Positions 23,092-34,501 of a DNA stretch of 64,000 bases are shown piece by piece. Position numbers and translations under genes: made by a program. Source of the stretch: Coleophoma eucalyptorum (lineage: Eukaryota > Ascomycota > Leotiomycetes > Helotiales > Dermateaceae); NCBI GenBank assembly GCA_026120035.1, contig JALRME010000043.1:186001-250000 (forward strand). Reading direction: 5' to 3'. The notes under the pieces are model-generated. The model was not told where the DNA came from and searched no databases. It saw only the letters and a program-made list of their open reading frames with translations. Each line of letters opens with the position of its first letter. The first letter of the stretch is position 1.

Positions 23092-25185
23092 ATGAAAGTC
23101 TCTTTCACAAAGCCGGAAAAGGCTCTATGCTGGGTTCTTGATCAGTCGAAGAACATTCCAGAGCACACAGCTCAGCTGCATCTTGCCCTCCCCAGCCCTG
23201 AAACGCCTATTGAGATCTCATCATTCCCCATCGAAATACGCAGCGAAACGCCCGTCTTCAAGCCCCAAAACATTGCCAATTTATGGACTCAAATCCTCTC
23301 CATCCAAATGCAATATGGCAACTTTTGGAGACATCAGAACGCACTCAGGTTGCACAAGGAAAAGGCTCCGGTCCAAACATCGTCACGTGATGAAATTGTA
23401 GCACACGAAATGGCCAAGAGGGAAAAGGAAGGTCAGTTTTCACTGATGATCCCAGCCTAACCATAAAGCTGAACGACATTAGTTCTTTACATCCGTCACA
23501 AGATCCAGAAAGGTCTACTGGCCAGTGGGAAACAACCTGCCCAAGCCGACTTGCCGGAGCTATCGAGAATGGTTTCAACGCTCGAGAGCTATGGCGATAT
23601 TGATGGCGGAATACTATTTCGTACCAAAATCTACAAAGTCTGCAAGTTTGTGATGGGTTTGGAAAGTTTTCCAGGGGATGATACCTTCCAATTCAGGGCA
23701 CGTAATGGACTCTTATATGAAAGATATATCAAGCTTGTGAACGCGTCTAGGCAAGAGAATGCCGCACAAGGCATAGCGCCAACGACACCCGAACAATCAA
23801 AGGCCGACAAAACCACCGCAGTTGAAGACCAAGCTGACGATGGAGTCTTGGAACCGCCGGCTATCTGCTTGACTCAATTGACTCCGCAACAGTGCGCCCA
23901 AATTGAAGAAGCAGCCAAGGCCTACAATCCTCCTCTCAAGCGCGGCGTCGTGGAATTGATGTGTATGCTACCTCACTTTCATTCCAAATATGACGTTCTT
24001 GATCTCCAGATTGTCCCTCAGGCCAAATTGGTACAGCCGTTCGATGACTTCCCTAAACTTCACCGAGGAGTGTACAGGGGCGGACCTATAATTCCTCCCC
24101 ATATGCTCCAACTGACTTCATGGACCGCTCCAAACTATGGTATTGCACTCTTTGTCGACACCGATACTGGTGAGGGACTTCAGTTAAAGAGTTTTGGTCC
24201 ATATGAAAAAGACGTCTTGTGTACAGAATTTGAGGGCCAGCGGAGGCCAATTGAAGAGCTGTTGCAGGAGTGGATAGATTATTTCTTGAATATGAAGATT
24301 GTCCCAAGTGGGGGCGAGGATCTCATGTCTGATGAATTCAGATCTATGGTAAGAAAGTATACTGCGACTTCTAACATTCCCTGCTGATATTCTTGTGGTC
24401 AGGACTACCTCAAACAAAAGTTCCTCCTGCAAGAGTATGGCTGGCCAAATGAATTTCCATTATCACCATCCAAATACGCATCTCTTCTCAAGCGACAAGC
24501 CAATCTTCATCAAGAGAGACTGGACAAATGGGAGAACCATAAAAGTCTTGATCAAAAATGGAACCACTTGGTGCATCAATGGTGCGAGATCAATATGAAT
24601 CCTCCCCTCACCACCCAAGAGACAGAGAGCTTCCGAGTGCTTGATAAGACGATAGCGGAGGCATTACGATACCATGTCCGGAAATCTGCAGATCGTGAAT
24701 ATGCTCTAGCAGCAGATGTACCACTTGACACGGCCTTCCGTGGCCCTCTGGTTCTTTCTCCCTCTAGCCACGAGGGGGCAGATTGGGAAGTGGAAGTCAC
24801 ACCGCAAAAGCTCATAGAGCGATTTTATGACGTGGCTTGTCCATTGTCCAAGGCAAGTAATGACAATACCGATGATGATATTGAGAAAATGAAGCTGGTA
24901 TTGGAAAATGCGAAAGACAGGTGGGAGCTAAACCAGCGGGGTGTATATCCTCGAGATGATGTGGATGAGGAGGATGATGATTCCACGTCGGATTTTGTGC
25001 CATCTGAGGATGAATGCTCAAGTGAGGAGGAGTATGAAAGCGATGAAGAAGATGAGGATCTGGATTTTGATGTCGCTATTTTGGAGGAAGATTCCAGGTT
25101 GGATATTGAGAGGTTGAGGACGCAATTTGAGGCTTTTCTTACTATGGAAAATATTCATCAGCCTATGGAGGATGGCAGCCTCTAA
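23092..25185 (+). CDS. uncharacterised acidic-tailed protein with TFIIS-N/IBD-like segment
   Basis: Three exons (23092-23431, 23483-24348, 24403-25185) join in frame to about 662 residues. No enzyme motif is seen. The stretch around residues 140-195 (LSRMVSTLESYGDIDGGILF followed by KIYKVCKFVMGL...F.F..R...L) has the hydrophobic pattern of TFIIS N-terminal/LEDGF-IBD-like helical bundles, which bind transcription-elongation partners. A low-complexity proline/glutamine-rich linker follows. The C-terminus (residues about 570-630) is a dense acidic tract of D and E. This suggests a nuclear, chromatin- or transcription-associated role, but that is inference from two weak features. No signal peptide or membrane segment. 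Confidence 0.75.
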
Positions 25186-26046
25186 ATTTGTTTTCTGGAC
25201 ATGGTTCTAGCATGGAATTCACTTCTGCAAGTCAATTTTACTAGTTTTGCAAAGCCTCATTTCTTATTTGTTAACGTGCCGGTATGGAGTTATTTTAAAT
25301 CATTTCTAGGTCAAGGCTGTCACATGCAATAGTTTACCCCCCCCCCCCAACTTGAATCTCCAATTACTTATGGATTAGGTTATTAATTACTGACTGCACT
25401 GTTACGAAGAATAGGCAAAGAAATCTACCGTAGTAGAAGGTCTCCATTAAATTACCTATAAGGGGGGGGCTATGTACAAACACTTGCTTGATTAATCCTG
25501 ATATAGGACTGACGAGAATGAAATATCCAAAGTGAAAATACAAATTGATATTAGAACCTTTCTACCTATCATACAAGAGCAAATCTTTTTCATTCACAAC
25601 ATGTCACTTGAAGGGTTATAATAAAGCAGGCAGCTACGAGATACAGCCTGACTTACCTTATACCAAGCATTCCTGCCTTGGACTTAGTGGGGCGTGCATG
25701 CTCGTCAAACACGGCTCGTCCCTAGAAGGGCAAGCACTGACCCCAGATGTTACAACAATGCTGCAAACATGACGTTTTGCGCCCGGAAGGCCTCTAGTCG
25801 GTCGCTTCCGGAGCTATCATGTACACCCCACGTTTAGCTCAACCACATCCATTCTGCAATCCCCCCTCCTCTTCAAGTTTTTATTTCCCTTTCTCTGACT
25901 GTCTCTTTCTCTCAATTCACCCCATTACCATCTAGAAACCCTCAATGTCTCTTCCTACGCATATCAAGACGAGATTGCCCGTCTTTGGTGAATCTCCCTG
26001 CTCTCAAGGTGCTGAAGGGGCGTAGAGCTGATAATCTCTAGACAAA
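25186..26046. other. intergenic, with homopolymer C run
   Basis: No gene seen. It includes a 12-base C run (25337-25348) and a G run near 25464-25470, then pyrimidine-rich DNA (25860-25925) typical of a fungal promoter just before the aldo/keto reductase. Confidence 0.5.
25337..25348. repeat. poly-C tract
   Basis: Twelve consecutive C residues, a length-unstable mononucleotide run between genes. Confidence 0.95.
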
Positions 26047-27069
26047 ATGGCAAATCTTAACCTCCAATCTAAGTATAAGATGAAGAGTGGATATGAGATC
26101 CCCGTACTGGGCTATGGTGTATGTGCCACCATGAAAATGCAAGAAAAGGCTGTTACTAATTGATGCACAGGTCTGGCAAACGTATGCTTAACCCCCAAAG
26201 CTTATCAATGTCTTACTGACTGAGAACAAGCCCAAACGATGTCTGCGAAGCCGTAGTGAAGGAATCCTTCGAAGTTGGCTACCGTCATGTAAGCACGAAA
26301 GTCCCCTCACATGAAGGATCCACTGACGCACATGCAGGTGGACTCTGCTGCCGCCTACTACAACGAAGCGCCTTGTGGTCTCGCAATCCGAACCTCGGAT
26401 ATCCCCCGAGACCAAATCTTCTTTACCTCCAAAGTGCCCTCCAACGGTCTCAGCTACGAAAGCACACAGCGGCAGGTAGCGAAGACCCTCCGGGAGAGCG
26501 GGCTCGACTACATCGATCTCATGTTCATCCACGCCCCCTACGGCGGCAGCGCCGTACGCAAGGGAGCCTGGAAGGCGCTGGTCGAGGCGCAGGAAGAAGG
26601 CAAGATCCGCAGTCTGGGTGTCAGCAATTATGGTGTGCATCACCTGGACGAACTCGAACAGCATATCAAGGAGCTCGAAGAAGAGCGCGGTCCCGGTAAG
26701 GGCGGGGTGGTGAGCATTGGCCAGTGGGAGCTGCATCCGTGGCTGGCGCGGAAGGACATCACGGAATGGTGTTTCGCCCGCGGCATAATCGTCGAGGCGT
26801 ACTCCCCCCTAGTGCGCGGGCAAAGATTGGACGACGAGCTGCTGAAACCGATCGTGGAGCGAACGGGTAAGACCCCCGCGCAGGTTCTGTTGAGATGGAG
26901 TCTGCAGAAGGGGTTTGTGCCCCTGCCAAAGACTGTCACCAAGGATCGGATCTTGGAGAACTCGCAATTGTATGACTTCGAGCTTACTGAGGAGGAGATG
27001 ACGAAATTGGACACTGGGGACTACACGCCTGTGTGCTGGGATCCAACTACAAGCCCGTTGGACAAGTAG
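26047..27069 (+). CDS. aldo/keto reductase
   Basis: Four exons (26047-26118, 26171-26181, 26231-26288, 26338-27069) join in frame to about 290 residues, close to the usual 280-320. Exon 2 is only 11 nt (encoding VWQ and part of T). Splicing it correctly restores the family sequence VLGYGVWQTPNDVCEAVVK. The catalytic tetrad is visible: Asp and Tyr in HVDSAAAYYNE, Lys in FFTSKVPSN, and His in MFIHAPYGG. NADPH-binding residues lie near the C-terminus (VPLPKTVTKDRILEN). It is a cytosolic NADPH-dependent carbonyl reductase of broad type. The exact substrate is unknown. Exon 4 is distinctly G+C-rich compared with flanking DNA. Confidence 0.9.
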
Positions 27070-28299
27070 ATGCATGAAATTGGGTAGATATGTAAATTCA
27101 TTTATGGATTTCTGGTAGCTACCAATCTGTATCTCGAATATCAGCCATGAACTTCAGCTTTGTGATTACTTCAGTGTCAAAATGCATAATGTTTGACTGG
27201 GTCTAATCACGTCACTAAATCTACTGAAACACGCTTTGTCTCTGTCATGTCATCAGAACTTGTTAGCTGCAGCGCACGCTTATATGATAGAAGGCTATAA
27301 CATCCACTGTTTGAAAATGATGACATAGATTGGTACATAAGATAGCCCTAGAAATTGATCCAACCGCAAGGAAAGCCCTGCTGTTGCTGATATTGATGTG
27401 CCCAATTGTGATAAACATCAACAGACAATTCCAACCCAATACCGTCGCTTAGCTACCTCTTAAAAATAACATATCAACATCACTTCTCCCTTTAGAACTA
27501 CGTAAGAAGATCTTCTATTGTACATAAAAGACTAGGTAGCTAATTAATGCTACTGGTTGTGAAGCCCAACGCTGGTCCCGGAGGTTTACTGCAAAGATCA
27601 CCACGAACTGGGTATACTGCTAGACACTGAAATATCGCAGGTATCTTATTGATCGTCTGCACTTTGTCGGTAGGCTACTCTGGTGCCAAGAAGAAAGACC
27701 GAATAACCACAATTTGTTTGATATTCCAGCCGACACGCAACATTGCCCCGAGGTTTGCCCTAGCTTCAGAGCCATCTTTTCGTGCCCTGTGCAAAATTGA
27801 ACGGTGTGGAGAAGGAGGATAAGGTTAATGAAATGTCTTGGGCTGCGCCAAGCGAGCGGCCCCATAACCTAATCGTTACTGTAAGACCCCCCCGGATTTC
27901 CGGATTTCCAGGAGAATTTTCAAAGCTTAGCTCTCGTTCAGATGCCCCGTTGATCCACCAGGGCAGCCTCACCCGTTTGGCTACAGTAGGTCTTCGATGT
28001 TTGATGCTTGCTGCTGGCAAATTCCTTTTGGGTGTTGGGTGCGCGTCGGTGAATTACAAAGACACTAGGCAGATCACTATGGCCCAGCTGAGGCCTACGG
28101 TCTAGAACGTTGGGAGCGGCAAAACATGGATTTGGTATCAAGTGCAAATCTGCACTCGGATTTTATGCGATTGAATAGCCTGATGGGCATCTACAAAGTT
28201 CAAGACTCATCTATAAACATACAAGAAGCTATATACAGCAGTTTTGCGAGTCAGCCTTTTCCCCAATTCATCATATACGCCATGATATGACGCCGTCGC
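27070..28299. other. intergenic 1.2 kb, no gene seen
   Basis: Convergent 3' ends of the aldo/keto reductase and the carboxylesterase. Overlapping frames at 27766-28147 on both strands show no resemblance to known families. Confidence 0.45.
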
Positions 28300-29931
28300 T
28301 TAAAACTCAATCTGCTGAGAGAAGAAGTCCTGGATGAGGTTGAAGGTGGCGGTGCTCTGGGTCAAGTAAGAAGATCCAGTCGAGTCACCTAGCCACATAA
28401 CTTGGGAAACATTGGTGGTGGTAGCGGGGAACTCGGTGAGGTTTCCGCCGTTGGGGTTACCGGTCTTGATGAAGTTGGCCCAGTACTCGGACATCTGGGC
28501 TTGGAGGGCGTAGTCGAAGGCGGTCCAGGTCACGTTGTAGTAGGTGGGGATGTTGCCAAAGGCATACCACAACTCGGCTCCGTGGTAGGCACCCGAAGTC
28601 TGATTTGGTGGTGCGTGGGTAAAGAAGTACACGAATACATCGCTCTTTGCTCCACCGGCATACCAGGCCTGAGCCCAGTCCCAGGTGGAGACGCGGCTCT
28701 CATCACGCCAGAAGTCGTTCCAGGCATCATTAGCGGCTGTATCATTGTCGGCTGGGTATAATTCAAAGAAGGTTGAAGACAAGTTGCCGAGCTGCTCATC
28801 GAATTGCGATTTGAACTCTGCAAGCGTCAGACCAGGGTCTGGACTAGCTCCAGATTCGTCGTGGTTGTTTCCAGTCATAATAGGAATATCTCCATGGCTG
28901 TCAAGTCGAAGACTCTCGCCGTAGTTGTGGGGAAGTACATAACCATCGATGACGGGGCGCCAAAGCGGTGGGTCGGAGATAGCACTGGAGTTCTCAAAGA
29001 CAGTTCCGTCGAGGATAGTGTCCATATCGTTATCGGCGGTAAGAAGAGTCTCCATGGAGACATTACGGAGCTCGGCAATGGAGGTGACGTTCATCTCGGT
29101 CAGGAATTCGATACCACTGGCCAGGGCAGCATCGGCGGAGCGATGGGCAGTGGCTAAGCCGTAAGTTTGAGGGTCGTGTGGACCGCGGGCACCACTCTCG
29201 GGAATGCATCCCACAATCTTGCCTTGAGAGAGAGGGCTGTACATCATGTCGAGAGCCGAGGCAGATCCAGCGGATTGGCCACCAACGGTCATATGGTCTG
29301 GGTTTCCACCGAAAGCAGCAATTTCGGACTGGAGGAAGGTCAGAGCTTGAATCTGATCAAGGAGACCGTAGTTTCCAGAGGAGTTGTGGCCGGACTCAGC
29401 CGACAGCTCAGGGTGAGCAAGGAATCCGAAAGGACCCATGCGGTAGTTGAAATTGACTACAACGATGTCTTTGGAGGCAAGATGGGATCCATCGTAGGTT
29501 GGCACAGAGCCAGCACCACCCTCGAAACGTCCACCATAGATCCATACGTACACTGGAAGGTTCGATTCCGCGGTAGCATTAGCTGGGGCCCAGATGTTCA
29601 TGTAAAGACAGTCCTCTGAAATATCAGTGTTGCCCGAGCTGAAGAGGCCTACAGCAGAGTACGACTGAGCGCAGTCGGCTCCAAATGCTGTGGCGTTGAG
29701 AACACCGGTCCAATTGGAAGGGTTGGTTGGTGCAGTCCATCTCAGGTTGTTCACTGGAGGAGTTGCGAAAGGAATTCCCTTGTAGACAGTAACGGCATCG
29801 TTGAGATCAGACGTAGTGCCTTGAAGGGTACCGTAGGAGGTTGTTACCTGCTGGTTCGATCGAGGCTTCAGCGCAGCACCCAGGACGAGTGGGCTTGCGG
29901 CTAGGCCAGCAAGGAGAGAAACGAGAACCAT
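28300..29931 (-). CDS. secreted type-B carboxylesterase/lipase
   Basis: A single uninterrupted frame of 543 residues. It starts with a signal peptide (MVLVSLLAGLAASPLVLG). Type-B esterase landmarks follow in order: GTLQG and YKGIPFA near the mature N-terminus, EDCLYMNIW, the oxyanion-hole region YVWIYGGRF, the nucleophile elbow VGGQSAGSAS with the catalytic Ser, the acidic member in NHDESG, and the catalytic His in YHGAELWYAFG. Many N-glycosylation sequons are visible (NWT, NAT, NSS, NLS). It would hydrolyse esters outside the cell. Like many secreted fungal hydrolase genes it has no introns and is more G+C-rich than flanking DNA. Confidence 0.93.
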   Translation of the reverse strand: MVLVSLLAGLAASPLVLGAALKPRSNQQVTTSYGTLQGTTSDLNDAVTVYKGIPFATPPVNNLRWTAPTNPSNWTGVLNATAFGADCAQSYSAVGLFSSGNTDISEDCLYMNIWAPANATAESNLPVYVWIYGGRFEGGAGSVPTYDGSHLASKDIVVVNFNYRMGPFGFLAHPELSAESGHNSSGNYGLLDQIQALTFLQSEIAAFGGNPDHMTVGGQSAGSASALDMMYSPLSQGKIVGCIPESGARGPHDPQTYGLATAHRSADAALASGIEFLTEMNVTSIAELRNVSMETLLTADNDMDTILDGTVFENSSAISDPPLWRPVIDGYVLPHNYGESLRLDSHGDIPIMTGNNHDESGASPDPGLTLAEFKSQFDEQLGNLSSTFFELYPADNDTAANDAWNDFWRDESRVSTWDWAQAWYAGGAKSDVFVYFFTHAPPNQTSGAYHGAELWYAFGNIPTYYNVTWTAFDYALQAQMSEYWANFIKTGNPNGGNLTEFPATTTNVSQVMWLGDSTGSSYLTQSTATFNLIQDFFSQQIEF

Positions 29932-31143
29932 GATGGTAATAAAGAGAGAATAGGTCCCAAAAAGAAAGAATGAAGTGCACCGTTAAAGAGAGTGGTGATC
30001 GGACAGGAACTGGATAGCAATAAGGAAAGTCCCCAATAGCTAAAGCATCATGAATGCAACGGATTCCCCATCCTGATATAATTCTGGTCTGCAAGCCAGA
30101 GCATTGCTCAGAAAGATACGAATACAATCCGAGTACGATCCAAAGTACGAGAAAAACCATTGCGCAACATAGCTACCAGCATTTTTAGCATGCCGTCCCT
30201 GATCGGCAGTCAGTGTTGACCTGGTAGTGATCCACTCTGTGGGGTGCATACGCAATTTCACAAGGCTTTGCACCTTCGAGAATATCTCCTGGCAAATTTG
30301 TTCATAGGAGAAGACGGCTAATTACCACCGGTTCCTTGAATTATACCTACGAGGCCCCGGTTCGTCTTTGGCTTTAGGATGGCTTTGCAGGAAACGAAAC
30401 AACCGTTCATGGAGTGCAGGGATCGACGTCCTCAAACGAGGGACATGTAGCCTCATGTCTGCGCTCTCTATGGCCGAATGGCAGTATGGCCAATGGTAAT
30501 TGTGGCTCACTCCTTCCTTCCATCGTCCCGGACTCCAGTCCTTAATAAAAGATGGTGGAACCGTACGGCAGGATGCATCTAGAAATTAAACCCGACCAGA
30601 TCTAGAGCTACGTCGAGAGATGCTGACCATAGCGGGATCAGTTCACAGATGCACTGAATAACCATTGTCTAAGTTGAGCAAGTCCAATGCTGTGCTGGAC
30701 GGTAGCAGCGGGCGAGCGAAGCAACGACGCTTTACGTCGAGGTTGAAGAGACCATGCTCGGACGTCGCCGTCTGTAGAGACCGTGGTCGGCCAGTCGGAG
30801 GTTTCTGGAAGCTAGCGGCCGCATTTGTGCCTTGTTTGATTGGCCAATGGCAGCATTCTCGGAGTCGGCGGTCACTCTTTGCGATGGTGGGGTAGATTGG
30901 TGATGAATTCTGTAGGAAAGCACAATAATGCCATTCATACAACGACATCCAATGCTTCTGTACGGATGACATACACTTACTCTACCTGACTCTATCCGAT
31001 CTATGCGTTTTCTCATCTGAAAGCCTTGTTCTGTGACCTTGTTCTAAGACCTCTAGACGTGTGTCAACGACACGTCACGCCGAGGTACCAATCTACGTAG
31101 ACTCCAGTATCGTGATCAATTAAAGCTCCAGCATTGAAGCGCC
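29932..31143. other. intergenic 1.2 kb, promoter side of the esterase and of the P-loop kinase
   Basis: No convincing gene. Short frames (30643-31016) are on both strands of the same DNA and lack domains. Confidence 0.45.
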
Positions 31144-31722
31144 ATGCAGTTGCCGCGCAGCTTGCTCATCCAAATGTCCGGCGCACCGGGCTCGGGGAAA
31201 AGCACGATGGCGAAGCTCCTGGCACGGGCCGTGGATGGGGTGGTTATTAACCACGACCTGCTCAAGTCCTTCTTTCTCGAGAACGACAATTCCTTTGAAC
31301 AGTCGGCAAAACTCACGTATCGCTTGCAGTGGACCCTCGCCGAGGACATGATCAAACAAGGGCGAACCGTCATTATCGACAGTACTTGTAACTACGAGGA
31401 GACGCTGGATCAAGGAACGGCGCTGGCTCAACAGTACTCTTATGACTACCGGTACGTCGAGTGTAGAGTCAACGACATAGACCTACTAGAAAACAGGCTA
31501 CGCAACAGAGTCTCGCTGAGAAGTCAACGAGCCGGCGTGAACAGTGCCCCATCAGATGCTAGCGGCGCCCGTCAGAGTGAAGACCACCGTGCACTGTTCA
31601 AAAGGTGGATTGAAAACCCATGCCGTCCACCTAGCGGTGCTATTGTTGTGGATTCGACTGCCGGCCTAGAGCAGTGTCTTGACTATATATTGAAGCAGAT
31701 TGTCCAACAAACTGGTGCATAG
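31144..31722 (+). CDS. P-loop kinase / AAA_33-type nucleoside or polynucleotide kinase-like protein
   Basis: Single exon of 192 residues. The Walker A motif GAPGSGKSTMAK lies at residues 13-24, followed by a hydrophobic strand and NHDLLKSF, then a Walker B-like strand (TVIIDST, about residues 78-84), and a C-terminal arginine-rich lid (NRLRNRVSLRSQR). This matches the small zeta-toxin/polynucleotide-kinase-like P-loop kinases (AAA_33 in domain databases). It would transfer phosphate from ATP to a nucleotide, nucleic-acid end or small molecule. Which one is not shown. The frame is G+C-rich against AT-rich flanks and has no intron, so a bacterial origin is conceivable, although fungi carry related genes. 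Confidence 0.82.
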   Translation: MQLPRSLLIQMSGAPGSGKSTMAKLLARAVDGVVINHDLLKSFFLENDNSFEQSAKLTYRLQWTLAEDMIKQGRTVIIDSTCNYEETLDQGTALAQQYSYDYRYVECRVNDIDLLENRLRNRVSLRSQRAGVNSAPSDASGARQSEDHRALFKRWIENPCRPPSGAIVVDSTAGLEQCLDYILKQIVQQTGA

Positions 31723-32941
31723 ACAAAGTAATCCGACAAGCCTGAAATATTGCTTTCACAATACCAATATCTCCCTGTTCTATATCTTCACTGCCAAATA
31801 TAATAGAAGTAGAGGACAGTCCTTACCTCTAACACGGTCATATCTTATACGAATTGGGTACTCAGGTGGACGACGCTTTTTAACAAGAAATGGAGGGGGG
31901 GGGGTTCCATCACCCACTTCCTCATTTGATACTTCTAGAAAGCCTAGGGAGTAAATCCTACTTCACCGGACGTTTCCTAGGCCTCCGTTGCTCTTGTCGG
32001 AAGCTATAGATCATATATTCACTGATTTGAAGGTACTGTATCGAATAGAGAGGGCATTTAACCACAGGTAGGCATATTTGTTTAGCTTTTCAAAGCGTGT
32101 TCAGAGGTTGACTTGATTGATGGTATGTGTCAAAAGATACTAGCAAGAAGTAAAAGCAGGACGGATTTCTTTGAGTAGCCCTACGTGAGAAACAACAAGT
32201 CAAGAACCTGCTGATTTATATATGTGTTATTGTATCGAAAAGAATCCAGCTCATTGTCTAGGCTGGTATTACGTTCAGCTCCTCAATGCTATGAGTAGCT
32301 GAGTTTCGAAAATGGAATCTGGTAGGTTAAGATTCGTAGCCTCCCAACATGCAATAGTTCGAGGGGCTAGCAGCCAAGGTGTATTGAGATTGTTGGAATT
32401 CTATCTAAAGTATATATATAGAGCTCTTATTCATAGCGCCACTAACTTATTAGCTTATAAAGATCTCAAAGCTATTCTGAAAAGTTATACAACTTTTCTC
32501 AACCTGCGAAGTATATATGAAAAACATTATCCACTAGCGGTGCACCTATTAAATGTAGGACAGTGCTTAACCAAGAGTTGGTACTAGCAAGTGTAATATG
32601 ATATTGACGGGAAGACTTGATTCGGTACAGAGTCTTTATCATATATACACGTAGGCGGTTGCTACCTACTAAAGTAAGGCTACCAGTTCCTTATCAATAA
32701 TACCTTTTCTGCTTAATAGTGGATACTCTACTTGCTATACAAAGCCGGAATTGTTTTAGTTTTTTGAATGGCCTCTGAACTACCGCCTCTTGTCCAAGCT
32801 AACAAGAATCTTTAAGACTTCGAGTTCATGAATGCCCAGGCTGGTAGCTTTGGTGCAGAAATGCACGCTTTACATGCTCTTCACAGGTCTAATTTTTCAA
32901 CTTGCCTTTCTGCCGAGACGCTCTCCATGGAATTCTCGTCG
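31723..32941. other. AT-rich intergenic DNA, no supported gene
   Basis: AT-rich stretch with scattered stops. A plus-strand frame at 32312-32587 (about 90 codons) shows no recognisable domain. Possible decayed repeat. Confidence 0.4.
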
Positions 32942-33688
32942 TTACTTGAGGCAAGCAACGATACCGGCAATCGCAGCAAGCGTGCCGTCGGGATCCTTAA
33001 CTCGCACCGTCTCCAGCCCAAGCTCCTTTGCGGGATAGTCGTTGCCACCGGGAAAGATGGCGTCGCCGATGAACATCATCTGCTCAAGCGGGATTCCGCT
33101 CGCGTCACGCAGCTTCTTGAGCCCGTATGCCTTATCGACACCCTTCTGCGTGATATCAATTGACGTCGCCCCACCCATGTTGATGGATAGCTCGGGTAGT
33201 CGTAGGCGCAGGTCCGCCTGGATTATCTTGCGCTTTGCAAAATCAGGGTCCCAATGCTCTTTCTCAGCAATTGGGGCTTGCTGGCCGAGCGCGGAGAATG
33301 TGATCTGACTGCCGCGATCCTCGATCCGCTCGCCCCAGGTTTTCTCTGGCTGGAACCCGGTCGCCACAAGCGAGACCTCGAAGGCATCAATGATTCTCTT
33401 CCGGTCCCCATCGCTGAACAGCTCTGCATAGACTGGCTTCCAGTCGGCACCCTTGTGTGTGTAGAGCTTGGTGCCCGTAGTTGGCATCAACCACAGTTTC
33501 GACAGATCGGCGCGGGGTGGCAGACGGCTGGCGACCTGCTTTTGGAACTGTGGCCAGTCTCCACCTGATATCACCGCGACGTTGGCAACGGCCAGCAGAT
33601 CAGCTAGCGCTTCGCCCATCGAGTCTTTCAACGGCTGCTTGCTCTCGGCAAGCGTTCCGTCGAGGTCGAAAGCGACGAGGGTGATCAT
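32942..33688 (-). CDS. HAD-superfamily (phosphomannomutase-like, HAD-IIB) phosphatase, possible bacterial origin
   Basis: Single intronless frame of 248 residues. HAD motif I is VAFDLDGTLAES at residues 5-16, motif II is VAVISGG near residue 40, the motif III lysine is likely in the KAYGLKKL stretch, and motif IV is MFIGDAIFPGGNDYPA. The GDAIFPGGNDY block resembles eukaryotic phosphomannomutase (which has GDKTFPGGNDYE), but the cap and length fit the bacterial HAD-IIB hydrolases better. The gene is markedly G+C-rich and intronless within AT-rich surroundings. The likely reaction is dephosphorylation of a sugar phosphate or isomerisation of hexose phosphate; undecided. Spacing to the next gene gives no clear partner. 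Confidence 0.85.
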   Translation of the reverse strand: MITLVAFDLDGTLAESKQPLKDSMGEALADLLAVANVAVISGGDWPQFQKQVASRLPPRADLSKLWLMPTTGTKLYTHKGADWKPVYAELFSDGDRKRIIDAFEVSLVATGFQPEKTWGERIEDRGSQITFSALGQQAPIAEKEHWDPDFAKRKIIQADLRLRLPELSINMGGATSIDITQKGVDKAYGLKKLRDASGIPLEQMMFIGDAIFPGGNDYPAKELGLETVRVKDPDGTLAAIAGIVACLK

Positions 33689-34501
33689 TGTGAAATTTCG
33701 TATCTGAGTAGGATGTGGATCAATTGCGTGTGCCCGTCAACGTCGTTGCCTGTAGTGTGCTCGTGGGCGGTGACGCTATTTAGTCTTGAGGCCAGAGATG
33801 AGTCTCGCTCTCGCTACGATCTCCCTGGCGTCCTGTATTCGACCTTACTAAGCAACCATGCAGCAGTCTGGTGGACTTCTTCCGGTGAAGCCGTCTCAAG
33901 GATGCTTGGTGATGATCTGTATGTAATCAGCGACCCACTTGTTTTGGAATTCCATATTTACCGTTTTGTCTGCAATACCAATTTTCGATTTTGTTACAGA
34001 ATAAATAATGAAGTGAAGAGTAAGCCAATTGAGATTAGAATTAGGAAAGATAACTTCTAAAGAATAAATTTAGATAAGTTACATATACAATTCTTTGAAT
34101 TACTTGACTTGAATTTTGCCGATGATAAACAAGCTCGATGAGCTACCCGCCGGTTAAGCCTTGTGCCTCTGACAAGGAAGTCTTTGATTAATGCATTTAT
34201 CAGCTGATCTCCGTCTTCAAAGCCAACCAACTACTGTATGTTGCGGAATAAGACACTCTCAATGTGGTGTACACAGGGTTGGCTGGGCTACATGATTGGA
34301 ACCACGGATCTCAATTTGGATAATGAATGGAAATGGGTAATTCAACAGCCGTAAGAGATTATTCAATGAAGCCACCCTATTTCTAGTCCAATTATATAGT
34401 AACTCTCATGGTATATCGATGCACCGTATTTTCATGCTACAAATGAAATTTAAAGAAAATCCATCAAATCAAGTACATCTAGCCTATGCAAAACTTGTAA
34501 C
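33689..34501. other. AT-rich spacer, no gene seen
   Basis: AT content rises sharply after about 33950. Short frames only. Confidence 0.45.

Noticed and set aside
28402..29619. Several plus-strand frames opposite the carboxylesterase
   Set aside because: Antisense shadows of a well-supported coding frame.
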